DNA of 45,071 nt. Source: Gnetum montanum (lineage: Eukaryota > Streptophyta > Gnetopsida > Gnetales > Gnetaceae). Of the stretch, positions 11,030 through 23,000 are shown piece after piece. The stretch is from NCBI GenBank assembly GCA_015680685.1, contig MNCI01023302.1, positions 1,100,286 through 1,145,356 of the forward strand, in the 5' to 3' direction. The first letter of the stretch is position 1. Every line of letters begins with the position of its first letter. Below the pieces are notes generated by a model. The model had not been told where the DNA came from, ran no database searches, and worked only from the letters and a program-made list of their open reading frames with translations. The translations under genes and the position numbers were made by a program.

Positions 11030-14000
11030 NAGCTTGCTAAAAGAGAAAAATCTCTCAAGAATTGTATTTATGATAAAAAACTAAATGAAATTTTTTTTAA
11101 GAATGAAGAAAATTATAAAGATTCAATAACAATGTTGCCATATCATATAGGCATTTCTGATAAACTGGGAAGATTATTAAGAAAAGAAAATATTAAAGCC
11201 GTGTTTCAACCCATCAATTAAATAGTAATTGGTGCCCCCCAAAGAAAGTTGGATTAGAGTTTTGAGTGTAAAAGATTTTATAAACTAGAATATTCTTGTG
11301 AAGTATACATGCGGAAAAGTGGAAGAAGCATTCTTATTAGACTAAAAGAACATGAAGGAAGAAACATAAAACATAATAAAATTGAAAAATCTCCACATGT
11401 AGCACATATGAACAATTGCTTAACAGATAAAACTAGACACACATGATAACTAGAGAAATGTAAAGTCTGAGCCAAGATAGATAGTTATTTAGAGAGAAAA
11501 ATTAGAGAATCTATAGAGATTACGTGACATCCCAATGCAAATAGAGATGAATGCTTAGAGAGTAATAAAGAATGGCAATCTCACATAGCCAAAATCATCA
11601 TCATCATCATAATCCTAGTGATATCCCAACTTTATAGAGTTCGATATAGGAGTTTTTTTTATGCCATTTGCATAGAGTAAGAGCCAAATAAGTATTAATA
11701 CCCAAATCTTGGATGTCTTTTCTGATGTAAGCAACCAAGTATGTTTTAGTTTCCTTTTTGTTGGTTCTCTTCAACTTTAATAAAGCAAACTCTTCTCACA
11801 AAAGCACATTTTGGTCTTCTTAACACATAACTAAACCATCTAAGATGTCTTTCCTTAATCTTCTAATATATGGGATCTACTCCCACGCTTTCCCTGATCA
11901 CAACCCACCCAAACTAATTTCAAAGATTTAATGATTTATTGTCTACCCAAGGCAATCTAGACATACACAAGTCTCCAGATTTAACATACACCATCCTACA
12001 TTTGTCTCTAACCAACCAAAATAAGGACATTACAATTCTGGGCTAGGAGAGGTGTCGTTACATCAGTGCTAAGGAAAAGATGCTTACATGTACACACACT
12101 TTAAACAATGGAGAGTTATCCTAGCCATTAGTTGTTACTATGGTTCTAGTAATTATTGGGGAATTAAAGTGTAACGGAAAGGGAGTGGATGTTTGCTACT
12201 TCCGCTCTTCTTGTAAATAGAGTTTACATATAGGAGAGTTACTACACTTTTTCAATTTATTTGGCTGAAAGTTAACATAATCTCACGAAGGGATGGAAAT
12301 TAACCAACGTTTTCTGTGTTTTAAGGCATCCGTTTTTATTTTTATTTTTGTTTTTTTTTTTTGTCTGTGGCAAACAAAATGTGTGGGCAAGGAAAATGAG
12401 GATCTAAAGAAAATATAAATCAACACCAGGAGGAAAAACATATGCAAGTGATCAGTATGATCAGTATTAATGAGGTCATGTTTGACAAGGAACTGGTTCT
12501 CATTTCTTTTCCTGCAACAACAGCACTGAAAAACAAATTCTCTGAAGCAAGAAGGGAAATGGATGGATCAACACAAGGGAAATGGAAATCTACACACAAA
12601 ACAGCCGAAGTCCACAAGCCCTTATTTCTTCCATGTATGCACAAGTATTAGATCAGGCTCTAGGGAGACACTTGTGTAAAATGGGAGTTTAAATTCTGAT
12701 TTGATTTATTTATCTGCCCCTTGTTTGCAAGGACACATCAGATTTCAAATGTGTTTGTCGATAATAGAACAAAATAAAGGGAATAAGAAAACAGACTTGA
12801 AAATACAATTGTCTCTAAATAGAAATCATAATAATTGAAGCAGTAAAATCTGATTCATGAGCAGAGGAGTAATTTCCATGTAGTCATTATGCCAAATTGA
12901 AATTTTAACACGCAAAATTGGCACAGTGACAAGCGTATTCGATTTCAAACTTGACTTTCATAATAAATTAACATGGTGCAAAACTATTCTAAACTTCACA
13001 ACTTAGTTTCCAGCCTCTCTTGTTTTTGCAAGGAGGGAAATGTAGGCTTGAACAAAGGACCATTTAACCATGAATTGGGACTTAAAAACTCTCTTAACAA
13101 TTTCCCTCAAAATGGATCATGAAAATGCTCAACCAAACAAAACATGTGCAGTTCATTTTCTATCATGCAAAAGACATAACCAACCATCAATATGCATAAT
13201 TAATTTTTTTTAAAATGAGCATTCAATAGACCTTTTGGGCATCCAACTATCACACACCAAGCACCTCCAACCTTACAACATCTTGTAGCCCACACAAGAA
13301 GAAAATTAGAGTTGGATAAAATGGTGGGGGTTTATACTATCATTCACCTCCAAATGCTAAGCCATTGTAGCCCACAGAAAAGATCACTAGCCTGGGATAG
13401 AATGATAGGAAGAAATCATTAACAGTGTTCACAAAAACATGATATACCAAGTGCACATGACACCAAAAAAAAAAAAAAAAAAAACTAACTCATAACCCCA
13501 ATATGTTAAAAATCAGATCCATGATTCATGAAAGATCCCATGTATGACTCACAATCCACAAGAAATCCTAGATGCCCTCATGAAAATAATCCTCAAGTTG
13601 TCCAAGCCAAAATAACAAGCATGCATCAACAATTAAAATGCAACAACGGTTTGGAACACATCTATATGATTAGGCTAATTCAACTTGGAGGTCAGGAACA
13701 CACTTCAGGCTTGGGTGGGTGTTTAGTGACCAAGACCCACAAATCAGCCAGAAAATCTTCAAAAACAGCCCTCAAGTGTAGCTAGCAGCAGCTCTTCAAG
13801 CATACAATAACAGCACAAAGTTCAGCCTAAAAAAAAAAAGAAAAAAGAAAAAAAGAAAAAACAAGAAAAAAAAAGAAAACACAGCCAAAATGAAGCAAAG
13901 GGATAGCCTCACACTTCATTCTCTCTTCCTGTTCTCACCTTCTTAAACTAGCATGGTTTCCCTCTCTTGGCAAAAAGGTAAAAACATGAGCAAAATCCCC

Positions 14001-17000
14001 TCTATTTGTCGGATGATGGAGAACCCAAGGCTTGGGTGAAAACTTGTGCACAAAAATTTACACAATGGGCAAAGACTAGACAACCCATTCTTCAAAAATC
14101 TCTTTTTTTCATTCAGGACATGATGACTACTTAACTTGGACAACCAAATTTACAAGGGAGTGGACATGTGAGAGTGATGACACTCAAAAGAGCTACATGT
14201 CTCTATTAAATGAAACCTTTTTAGCCATTAATATGAAATAGACAATACACATTAAAAATACATGTCATCGTAAGCATGTCTAAAAGTAACATTAAGCACA
14301 CATCACATCCTATTTACTTTTTTGCATTGACTTTTCACGTGTCTCAACTTTTTAAACTTTTTTCAAGTCGCTTTAGCTTTATAAGGTTAAGAAGGTTTTT
14401 AATTTATTTTGACCCTTTGTTTATTTTTCACAATTTTCATTTTTTGGCTAGCAAAAGACATTGATATTAAACTTTTTATGCATCTAATGTTTAGCAAACA
14501 AGCACAAACATGGCATAGGTACCATGCCAAAAATTAATATTTAAATTGAACCAAAGAAAATATGAGCTTGCAAGGTACTTTTTTAACCATTTAACATCAA
14601 AATTTTGAACTTTATGACTTGAATAAAGAAACTAATTATTGATTTATACTTGTAAAATTGAGTTGGTTCACCAAATTTTAGAACAATCTAACAAATTTAA
14701 AAATTTGACCTAATTCCATTAATTAAATTATTTAGTAAATTAAAACTTCCAACAAAATACCAAAATAAACCATGGATCCTTTTTTCATTAATTTCAAGGA
14801 TATTTTAAACATAATATTAGACTTTATCACTCTCGTTGAAGCCTTTCTTCTTGTAGCTTCTCTTTAATGTCAACCTATTCTGTAACATAATGTTACAGAT
14901 AATGATAGACTTGATCTGCTCTGAGGTGATCTGTGACTGGTGTAAAAATCCTAAGTCTATTCTTTTGCTTTTGGAAAATAAACTCAATGAAGCCAGTCAT
15001 TTCACTTTGTAATAAGTAGCTCTGTAGTATAGATATTACAAACCCATGCAGCATTAGCATTAAGAAAATTTTCTGAGATGATTATGTAGAGTTGCAACAT
15101 ATGGAAATCATTACTTTAAGTATTGGAGAACTATTTATAATCTTCCAAGATTAAATCACGCATTACGCTTTTTTTTGAAATGCCAACAATGACAGAAGGA
15201 AACTGATCGTATGTTTCTATGTTGCAGAGATTTTTTTTTTTTTTTTTTTTTGAGAAAAGGTCAGGATTTATTAAAAGCTAAATATTTACAATGCAGGCCA
15301 GAGAGGCCACCAGTAATCAGAAAGACAGAAAGCCCAGTAGTCTCTATCCACCAGCTATCCAAACCCACCCAAAGATTCCCAAAAATACCCATAAGTCCAG
15401 TAAGGCCCCCAATCAAGAACACAAAGTCATTGCATAGTAATAAAGGCTGCAAACTCCCCATCAATCAGTGTTGAGACCCAAAACCCCTAGACCTCCAAAC
15501 ACCAACTTTTGCAATTATATTAGTTCCTTTGAAACTCTATGGCCTCACATAGACAGAGCCTCAAGGACTCTCCCATCCCTTATCTCTTAACACCCACTAG
15601 GTCTCATCCCCTAGGAACGGCCTATCCTCCATTGGTTCCTTGGTTGGTCCCACTTGGTTCTCTCACCTGGCCAACCCAGGCATGTGCGTTGGTCATGATA
15701 GCTCTGTCCAGCTACAGTTGGAGCTGAACAGTGCCAGTACCTCCCTTGTCTTGTGCCCTCCTAGGCTCCCATTCCACTGCCTATCACAGTGACCCCTCCT
15801 GCTCTAACTCCGCCTAGATTTGCATGTGCAGCTCATCTATAGGTAAAGCCCATGTTGATTCCTCCTAGACGCGTCTGTGCCTACTCATCTCCTCTTCCAA
15901 TTTGGTTAGCTACCGTGTGGCCAAAGCTGTAGCTTTGTTGCAAATCTTCCTCTTGTGCTACCCATTGAGCCTCCCAAATAGCCCTCTCCTCCACTTGGGC
16001 ACGTGTGGCAGCCTTCTCCACAGCTTGTTGAATATGGTCTTTGAGCTCAACCTAAGTGGTTGCCTCCCCCTCTTGCCCCTTCAGCGCCTCATCCATCGAT
16101 GGCCTGGTTATCTCCCGCATTGCCTCTTGCCAAGTTCTTGGCCTAGGCATTTGTGTCGCCCTTGAGCCTGACGTAGACCTTGTCCCCTTGAACTGAATAC
16201 ATCTTTTGTAGTAGACCAACGTAGACTCTAACATTGGTGCTTGTGGAGGTACTGGCGTCCCAGTCCTCCATAGCACTAATATAAGACTAGAATGCCGATT
16301 GGGATGTTTTTGTTGCAATTCTACAAGGAAATATTGAGGTAGGTCCACCTATAGTCCATGTCGCACACAACGCAAAAATGCAAAGTGAATTCTCAGTAGC
16401 TTAGCCGAGTTGCTGGAGTACACAAGAAATCTCTCAATAAGCACCACCACCTCTTGCCAAATCTGTGGTAGCATGGACTTAGGCACATGTCCACTTGCCA
16501 TCTTCAAAATTGCTTGCCGAAAAAGCCTTTTAGCATGTTCTAGTTTGCGCAAAATCAGGGGAATGGTTCCCCCTTCGTAGGGACCCCTAAGGAACACCAG
16601 CTCTGTGAGGACTATCTTCATCCCCCAAAACATTGTTTCATCCCCGACCTAGTTTGAGAAGGAGTTGTAAGCAAACTTAGGTTTACCTTTGAGCTTGGGC
16701 AATAGTTTGGCCTAGCCCACGCATTCCACTAACTGCCACAACATTGCGTTCGCTTGGAAGGCAATGCATTCCACTAACTACCACAGCACTGCGTTCGCTT
16801 GGAAGGCAACGATAGAAGGCTTGTACAATAGCGCACAACCTATATTAGCTAGACTCCCACCATAAGCGGGCCACCAGCAGCAGCAACTAATGTTGGCGGA
16901 GGGAGGCTTTGGGCTTGGAAAATTAAGTTGTTTCGTGTTTTCCATAAGATCCATAAAACTATGTCCGCTTTGGAATCCCCGTTCAGGCGGATTGATGGTG

Positions 17001-20000
17001 ATAGCCTAACTGCACGCCAAGTGTCCCTTGAGTAGGGGCATTGGTAAATAAAATGATTAATGGTTTCAGGCTTGATTATACATAGCAAGCATAGGGGGTC
17101 AACATTTAACCCTCGTGTTCTGAGAACCCCCCTCATCAGCAACATGGATCGCTCAATGAGCCAAACAAAAATTTTCAGCTTTTTCGGCAATTTGCCTTCC
17201 CAAAGGGTTTTCCAACTAGCGATCAATGGGTACTTCATATTAATGATATCCTCGGGAGGCTTCCCTAATAGGCCTTTGTACTTCGTGTTTGCACATGTCC
17301 TGCTACAGTGGTGATCCTCTTGTCCCAGCCTCCCATTGTTGGTATTTTTGGCACATGATGCACACCCATTGCACCAGAGGCTCCTCTGGCACTAGAAGTT
17401 GATTAACTAGCTGCTACAGTCCTACTGTGACCTCATGCTAAAAAGGCAAGAAGCCAATACCTCTAGCTGCCTTCAGCCTTGCCCTATTGGCCCAACAAGC
17501 AAGGTGCAGCTTGTTCCCCCTGCCCTCCAACTAGACAAAGTTTCACAAAATCTAGTCAACCTTTTAGATAATCCCTGCTAGGGGGAAGCCATTGATGCCA
17601 TAATGAGCCACTGCCATAAGAATAGAAGAGGCCAGCAAAATCTTCCCTTTTTTTGGGCAGGAAGCAATCTGTCTAGTGTTCCGTCCTTTGTTGTAACTTT
17701 TGCACTAGGGCCAACCACATTCGGCAATGATGCCAAGCAAAAATTGGCATCCCCAAGTATAAATCCTGCATAGCGCCAAGTAGGATACCTTGGACCTAAT
17801 AAATCCTCCCCTCCACATGATCATTCGTGTTCACCAAGTGAACCATTGATTTGGCCCGGTTGATCTCAAGGCCTAGCTCTTGAGCCATCTATTCTGAAGT
17901 GTGGTTAATCACAAGCACTTGGGGCATTGCTGCGTGCAAAAAGAGAATTTTATCATCTATGTAATGCTTTGCAAGGCAGTGCACATCAGCAACCTCCAAC
18001 TCTTTGACCTCCTCCGACTCACAATAAATCTGAAATTTGTCCATAGCCATAATGAACAGGAGCAAGGATAGCGGGTCTCCCTACTGGAGCCCCTGTCCCA
18101 GTGCAGAAAACCCCCACAATCGTCCATCAATGTTGAATGAATAACTCCCCAGAGCTTCTAGTGCCTCCTAGTTAATGGTGTCATAGCCTTTGTAATATCC
18201 AACTTGACACACATTCCTGAGAATCCAGTTTTGCGCAACGAGTGTAGAATTTCATGTAGGAGGATGACCTGGTCTTGCAGAAAATGTCCTTGCATGAACC
18301 TAGCTTGATGCCCCCACGGCCCCCCCATGGTCCCCTCCCCCACCAAGTAGCTTAGGCATCATTGGGGCGAGACGATGAACAAGCTTCTTAGTAAAATGTC
18401 AAAGTAGGGTATTAGGCCTAAACTGTGCGGCAACGTTGGATTAGGCCCTTTAGGAATGAGAACAATCCGCGAGCTGTTGATCTCCCTCTGGACCCGTTGC
18501 TACTGTAACATTTGGTTGAAGGCTTCCAACAGATTCTCTCCTATGATGTCCACAAACTCTTTAAAGAATTTGATCGGCCATCCGTCTGTCCTTGGAGCCT
18601 TGTTAGTTCTTATGGTCCCTAGCACGTTTTCCAAATCTTGCATTGTGAAAGGCCTGAGCAATGCCCTATTTTCTATCTCCCCAATGACTTTCCTAATCCA
18701 GATTGAAAGTAGCTGGGTTGATTGCTTGCGCTAGATGTTGGCCCAATACCATTGAACCACCTTTGCAATCTCTCGGCCATCTACCAAAATGGACCCCTCT
18801 TGCACTAGTTGCAGCCTTTTCTTGGCTTGGACCCCTCTTGCACTAGTTGCAGCCTTTTCTTGGCTTGCCCCTGCGCCTTGGTAGTAGCAAAGGAGAAACA
18901 TGTATTTCTATCTCCTTTCTAGAGCCATGTTATCTTGGTGTGCTACCTCCAATGCATTTCTTCCTCCACTGACAAATCCTGCAACTCACCCACAATCACA
19001 TGTGCTTCCTCCGCTAGGTTCACACCTTCTTCCTACCATGCCTGAATTTCTCCGAGCCACATTTGCAGCCAAGTCTGGTAAGCACGGAAACTAAACTTGT
19101 CCTCTGAGGTCCTGGCGTGTAGTTGCTGTTTGAGCAGGTGTAGCCCTTGTTTTAAAAACTCCCTAGGATCCTCCTACGGAATGTAGCCTTCCCAAAGTGC
19201 CACAACCATAGACTGTAATGATGGTTTAGATAGCCACATCTGCTCAAAGCAATGTGGCCAAGGAGTCGTTTTCTGGCCACGGTGTATATGACAAATAATC
19301 AATCTATCGTTGGAGGCTTGTCACGCCCTCCCAAACACCTGGATATCCAATTCCAATACCAACCTTGAACTAACCCAATCTTGAACGATCTGTGACAACA
19401 CCTGATCTTTGCCCTGTCGCCTATTGCTCCCCATGAACTTAGAGTCCCCAATGTCCATGTTAATGAGCTCATGCTCCTGGAGGAACACTTGGAACTCTTG
19501 ACACCCCGAAGGGTCCACATTGTCCCCGCCAGATTTCTCCCACAGGAATCGTCTTTACTTGAAGTCTCTGATCAGAACCCACTGTTTTCGATTAGGCACC
19601 ACTTGCGCTACATGGCTGAATTCCTACAGATGGATCTCTCAATTCTAGGCTCCATAAACATTCGTTAGCTAGATACCTTCCAACACAACGTGGACAATCA
19701 TGCTTCAAGTGGACACTTCGACCAGTGTAACAGGTAATGGCTAGTCCCCCTGCCCTGCCCTTGTAGGGAACCAACTGTGTATGCCACCCATCGCATTGCA
19801 AAAGTTAAGATTTTGACTGTTGCAGTTTTGTTTCCTGCAAACACACCACATTACATCCTTCTCTTCAAACAATATCTTTAAGGTTACTTCATTTGTAGGG
19901 TGTACCTTGGCCCTTGCAGTTCCATGATAAAATCTTCATGGTCAACTTGATTGTTTTTTGTAGATCTTTTTCAAGGTCTGTTGACACTCTAAATCAAGCT

Positions 20001-23000
20001 CTATCTGTGTCTTCTTACTTCTTGCCACCTGCGTACTGGGGTGTCCAATTTTCCCAACACCTAGAGAAATTGGAAAAGTTCTAGTCGGAGATTTAGTGTT
20101 TTCTTTGCAGGTCATCACAATCTCCTGCATCTGGGGTTTCGACAATCCCTGTATAGCAAAAACCCAGCTCCCCAATGATGGGAGCTTGCTGCCATGTGTG
20201 GCCAAGTTTGGCTCCAATCTATGAGGGGTCTCCTTTTCCTTTGGAGACTCACACCCTGTCTCCTCATACTCCCCAGGGTTTGTTGTCTCCTGAACTGGAC
20301 AGCCTTTTCTACCAATCTTGAACTAGCCCAAATCTGCCTTTTTGGTTGGCTACTAGGCCTTGGGTTGAACCTTGCAAGTATTAGCGAGGTGTCCGACCTT
20401 CCTGCAGATGGAATAGCCACTCACCTTACTCCTTTGAGGAGTCTTGGCCTCTTTGATGTTCTCATATTCAGTTTGAATCTTTTTCACACTTGAGGGAAGA
20501 TCCAATATCACTTCATGTGCTAAGTCTTTCGATGAGAGTGGCTGCTAGACACAAAAACACATGAATGCCATCCGCTCCATGGAGCTTGTGAACCTATCAA
20601 ATGTGATAAACCTGTTGAAAAACTGGCGAGGATTTTCAGAAATTTTTTGTGTTCACATTTCCCATGGGATGCCAGATGCTCTGATCCACATTGGCACCTT
20701 GGTGAAGAGGTCTTCATCTTTGTGTACCCTTGGCCTCCACAGAGTTGGTGCTAGCCCACAAGCACCATAAAAGCATGGTCCCCCCACCAGGATCTTGTCA
20801 CAATTGTTGGTGGTCTGAAGATAAAGAGCATTAGGTCCTTAGAGAGGTAGCGAACCTCAATGTTAGTCAAACCTCATGTGGTCTAAGCCAATTTCTTAAG
20901 TAAATCTAGCTTGGGCCGAGCCCCGCTTGACATGAATTTCCCTATCAAGCTCAGCTCCATCATCCTCACCCCGTCTAAGGGAGAGCCTCACACTTGGAGC
21001 CGTGTATGGCCATCCTGCCTAGAATAGGCCTCAATGCCACCAGCCCTTGGCCACCAGCCCCCATCTAGTCAACAAGATCCCCCTTCTCCTCTATCTCCAG
21101 GCCATCCATAGCATCCCTCAACAGGCTTCCCTCTATGTGCAACTCCCCGGCATCGACCTTTCCTGCCTCGTCACCAGCATCTGCCCCCACCTTGGCCTTT
21201 CGTGCCTCACCAGCGTCCACACCTCTGACTGCACTGATTCCTGCTCCTGCCCCTGTTCCTACTCCCTCTCCCATTTCAAAGTCCCTAGTTCAATAATGTT
21301 GGGTTTTGGTTATTCATGTTGCAGAGAAATTGAGGATAAGACCTTGTGCAATATTTTACAATTTCCATGGATATGTATGGTTGGATGGCACTGGTGACTC
21401 TCAGATTGCCTAAATTAAAATAAATTTTTTTATAATACAGTATAATGTATTCAGATCCTATTTTTATATGGACATCGAAATTTAATGCTGCAAAAGTAAC
21501 TGTAGTTTTATGTTTATTTGTTAAATAAAAATAATCTTATAGTTGACTATTGGATGTTTTGTTAATGTGTTCAGGTGGGGCTGTATATGTTGATGATATT
21601 CCAGCACCACCTTATTGTCTGCATGGTGCATTTGTTCTAAGCGAAAAGCCCCTGGCTCTAATAAAAAAGATTGATTTAAAAGATGCATTAGAGTCACCCG
21701 GCAATGTATCTTTTATATCATCTAAGGATATACCTAATGGTGGGCAAAACCTGGCTATTCAAACACTTTTTGGGGTTGAACAACTTTTTGCTGAGGGAAC
21801 TGTGGAATGTGTTGGCCAACCAATCGGTCTTGTGGTATTGTTTTTCAGCATTGAACCTAGGAATATTTTATTTGTTTTTTAATTACTATTAACATTTACC
21901 ACTCCTATAGAACTATTCTCAGTCTCTACATGATCTGTTTTCTTTTCATCTTCATACACTTTTCCTAGGTTGCAGATACCTGGCGAGAAGCTAAGGCAGC
22001 TGCCGATAAGGTAAAGGTGCTTTATGACAGCGAAGCCCTAGGCCATCCTATATTAACCCCTGATGATGCTGTTGCAAAAGGAAGTTTTCATAATGTTCCA
22101 GAATATGTTGCTCCAAAGACTGTCGGGGATTTTCACAATGGGATGTTGGAGGCACAGCATCAAATAGAGTCAGCCGAGGTGATTATTTAATAGCCGATTG
22201 GCCTCATTGTAACCTTATCTAATAGATTTGGCAGTGTGAGTTTGTTTTCTCCATGCTTATTGATCCATGGCTTTCTTTTTTTATAGTGCAATCTATCATG
22301 TCCCCTTTAATAATTTCATACATTGTCTGTTTAGGTTTAACTCATCTTTCGTTGCGTTATGTATGAATTAAAGAACTTTTTCAGACAGTAGCATCTCTCC
22401 TCTGATGAACCCGGCTAAACCATTTCAGCACAACCTTTAAAGTCTTCTTCCATACACACTTCTGGTCTTATCATTTCTTTTCAGCCTATTATCTATCTCA
22501 ACGTTATTATTTGTTCTTGATGTTTTTTATGGACACAGCATTTGAATTCATATAATATTGCAGCTTTGACTACCGTTATGTTACATTTTCCTTTTGAGTT
22601 TGAGATTCCATGATCACAGGGGACTCCTCTAGCTTGTCTCTAGTTTGTTGGCCACATCTTAAACTGTTAGTAAGAGCGTCAGTGTTTTAGATGATTGATT
22701 CCAGAAAATTGGTTTTTTTCTTAATTCACTTTTTCTTATTTTGTATTTTCTCTAAAATTTCACCCCATATATCCTGTATCTTTAACCTTTTGATTCTAAT
22801 GCATATCTCTGTAATTCGTCGTCAAGTGATTCCTCTGTTTTATTAATTAGCAATTAGCATGCACCAATGTGTGTTCTCTTGGATATCTTTTGTTATCTCA
22901 TCCATAACAAGAGAAACGAAAATGAACATTCCACTCCTACTGGAAAGGTAGGACATTTCACATGAATACTATCCTATATATACATTGTCTTCTTCTAATA

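Larger units (their letters stand above)
6700..11030 (+). mobile_element. LINE-1 copy (L1-type LINE), inserted into the Penelope-like element
   Basis: It runs from about 6700 (5' edge uncertain) to the poly(A) tract 10993-11029. Near the 5' end it shares CTTTGAAATGGG with the LINE at 15231-21315, and the two ORF2s share GRI..V.GILLG and [10 protein letters not shown], so they are one family. The order is ORF1 (DUF4283 plus zinc knuckle), ORF2 (AP-endonuclease, RT), GT-rich 3' UTR, poly(A). The zinc-binding domain after RT is missing or badly decayed, which explains 4.3 kb versus 6.1 kb. I found no convincing target-site duplication; an N follows the tail. Confidence 0.85.
15231..21315 (-). 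mobile_element. Full-length LINE (same family), antisense in AO intron 3
   Basis: The - strand element starts at 21315 and ends in poly(A) (T run from 15231 on the + strand). ATGTTGCAGAGA occurs immediately outside both ends (15219-15230 and 21316-21327), a perfect 12-bp target-site duplication. Its 6.1 kb contain ORF1, ORF2, an extra ORF and a 3' UTR. It inserted antisense to AO, so its poly(A) signal and stops do not act on AO transcripts. All ORFs carry stops. Confidence 0.92.

Noticed and set aside
11641-15218. A-rich tracts in mid intron 3 as tails of further retroposons
   Set aside because: No element body or target duplication could be found beside them.
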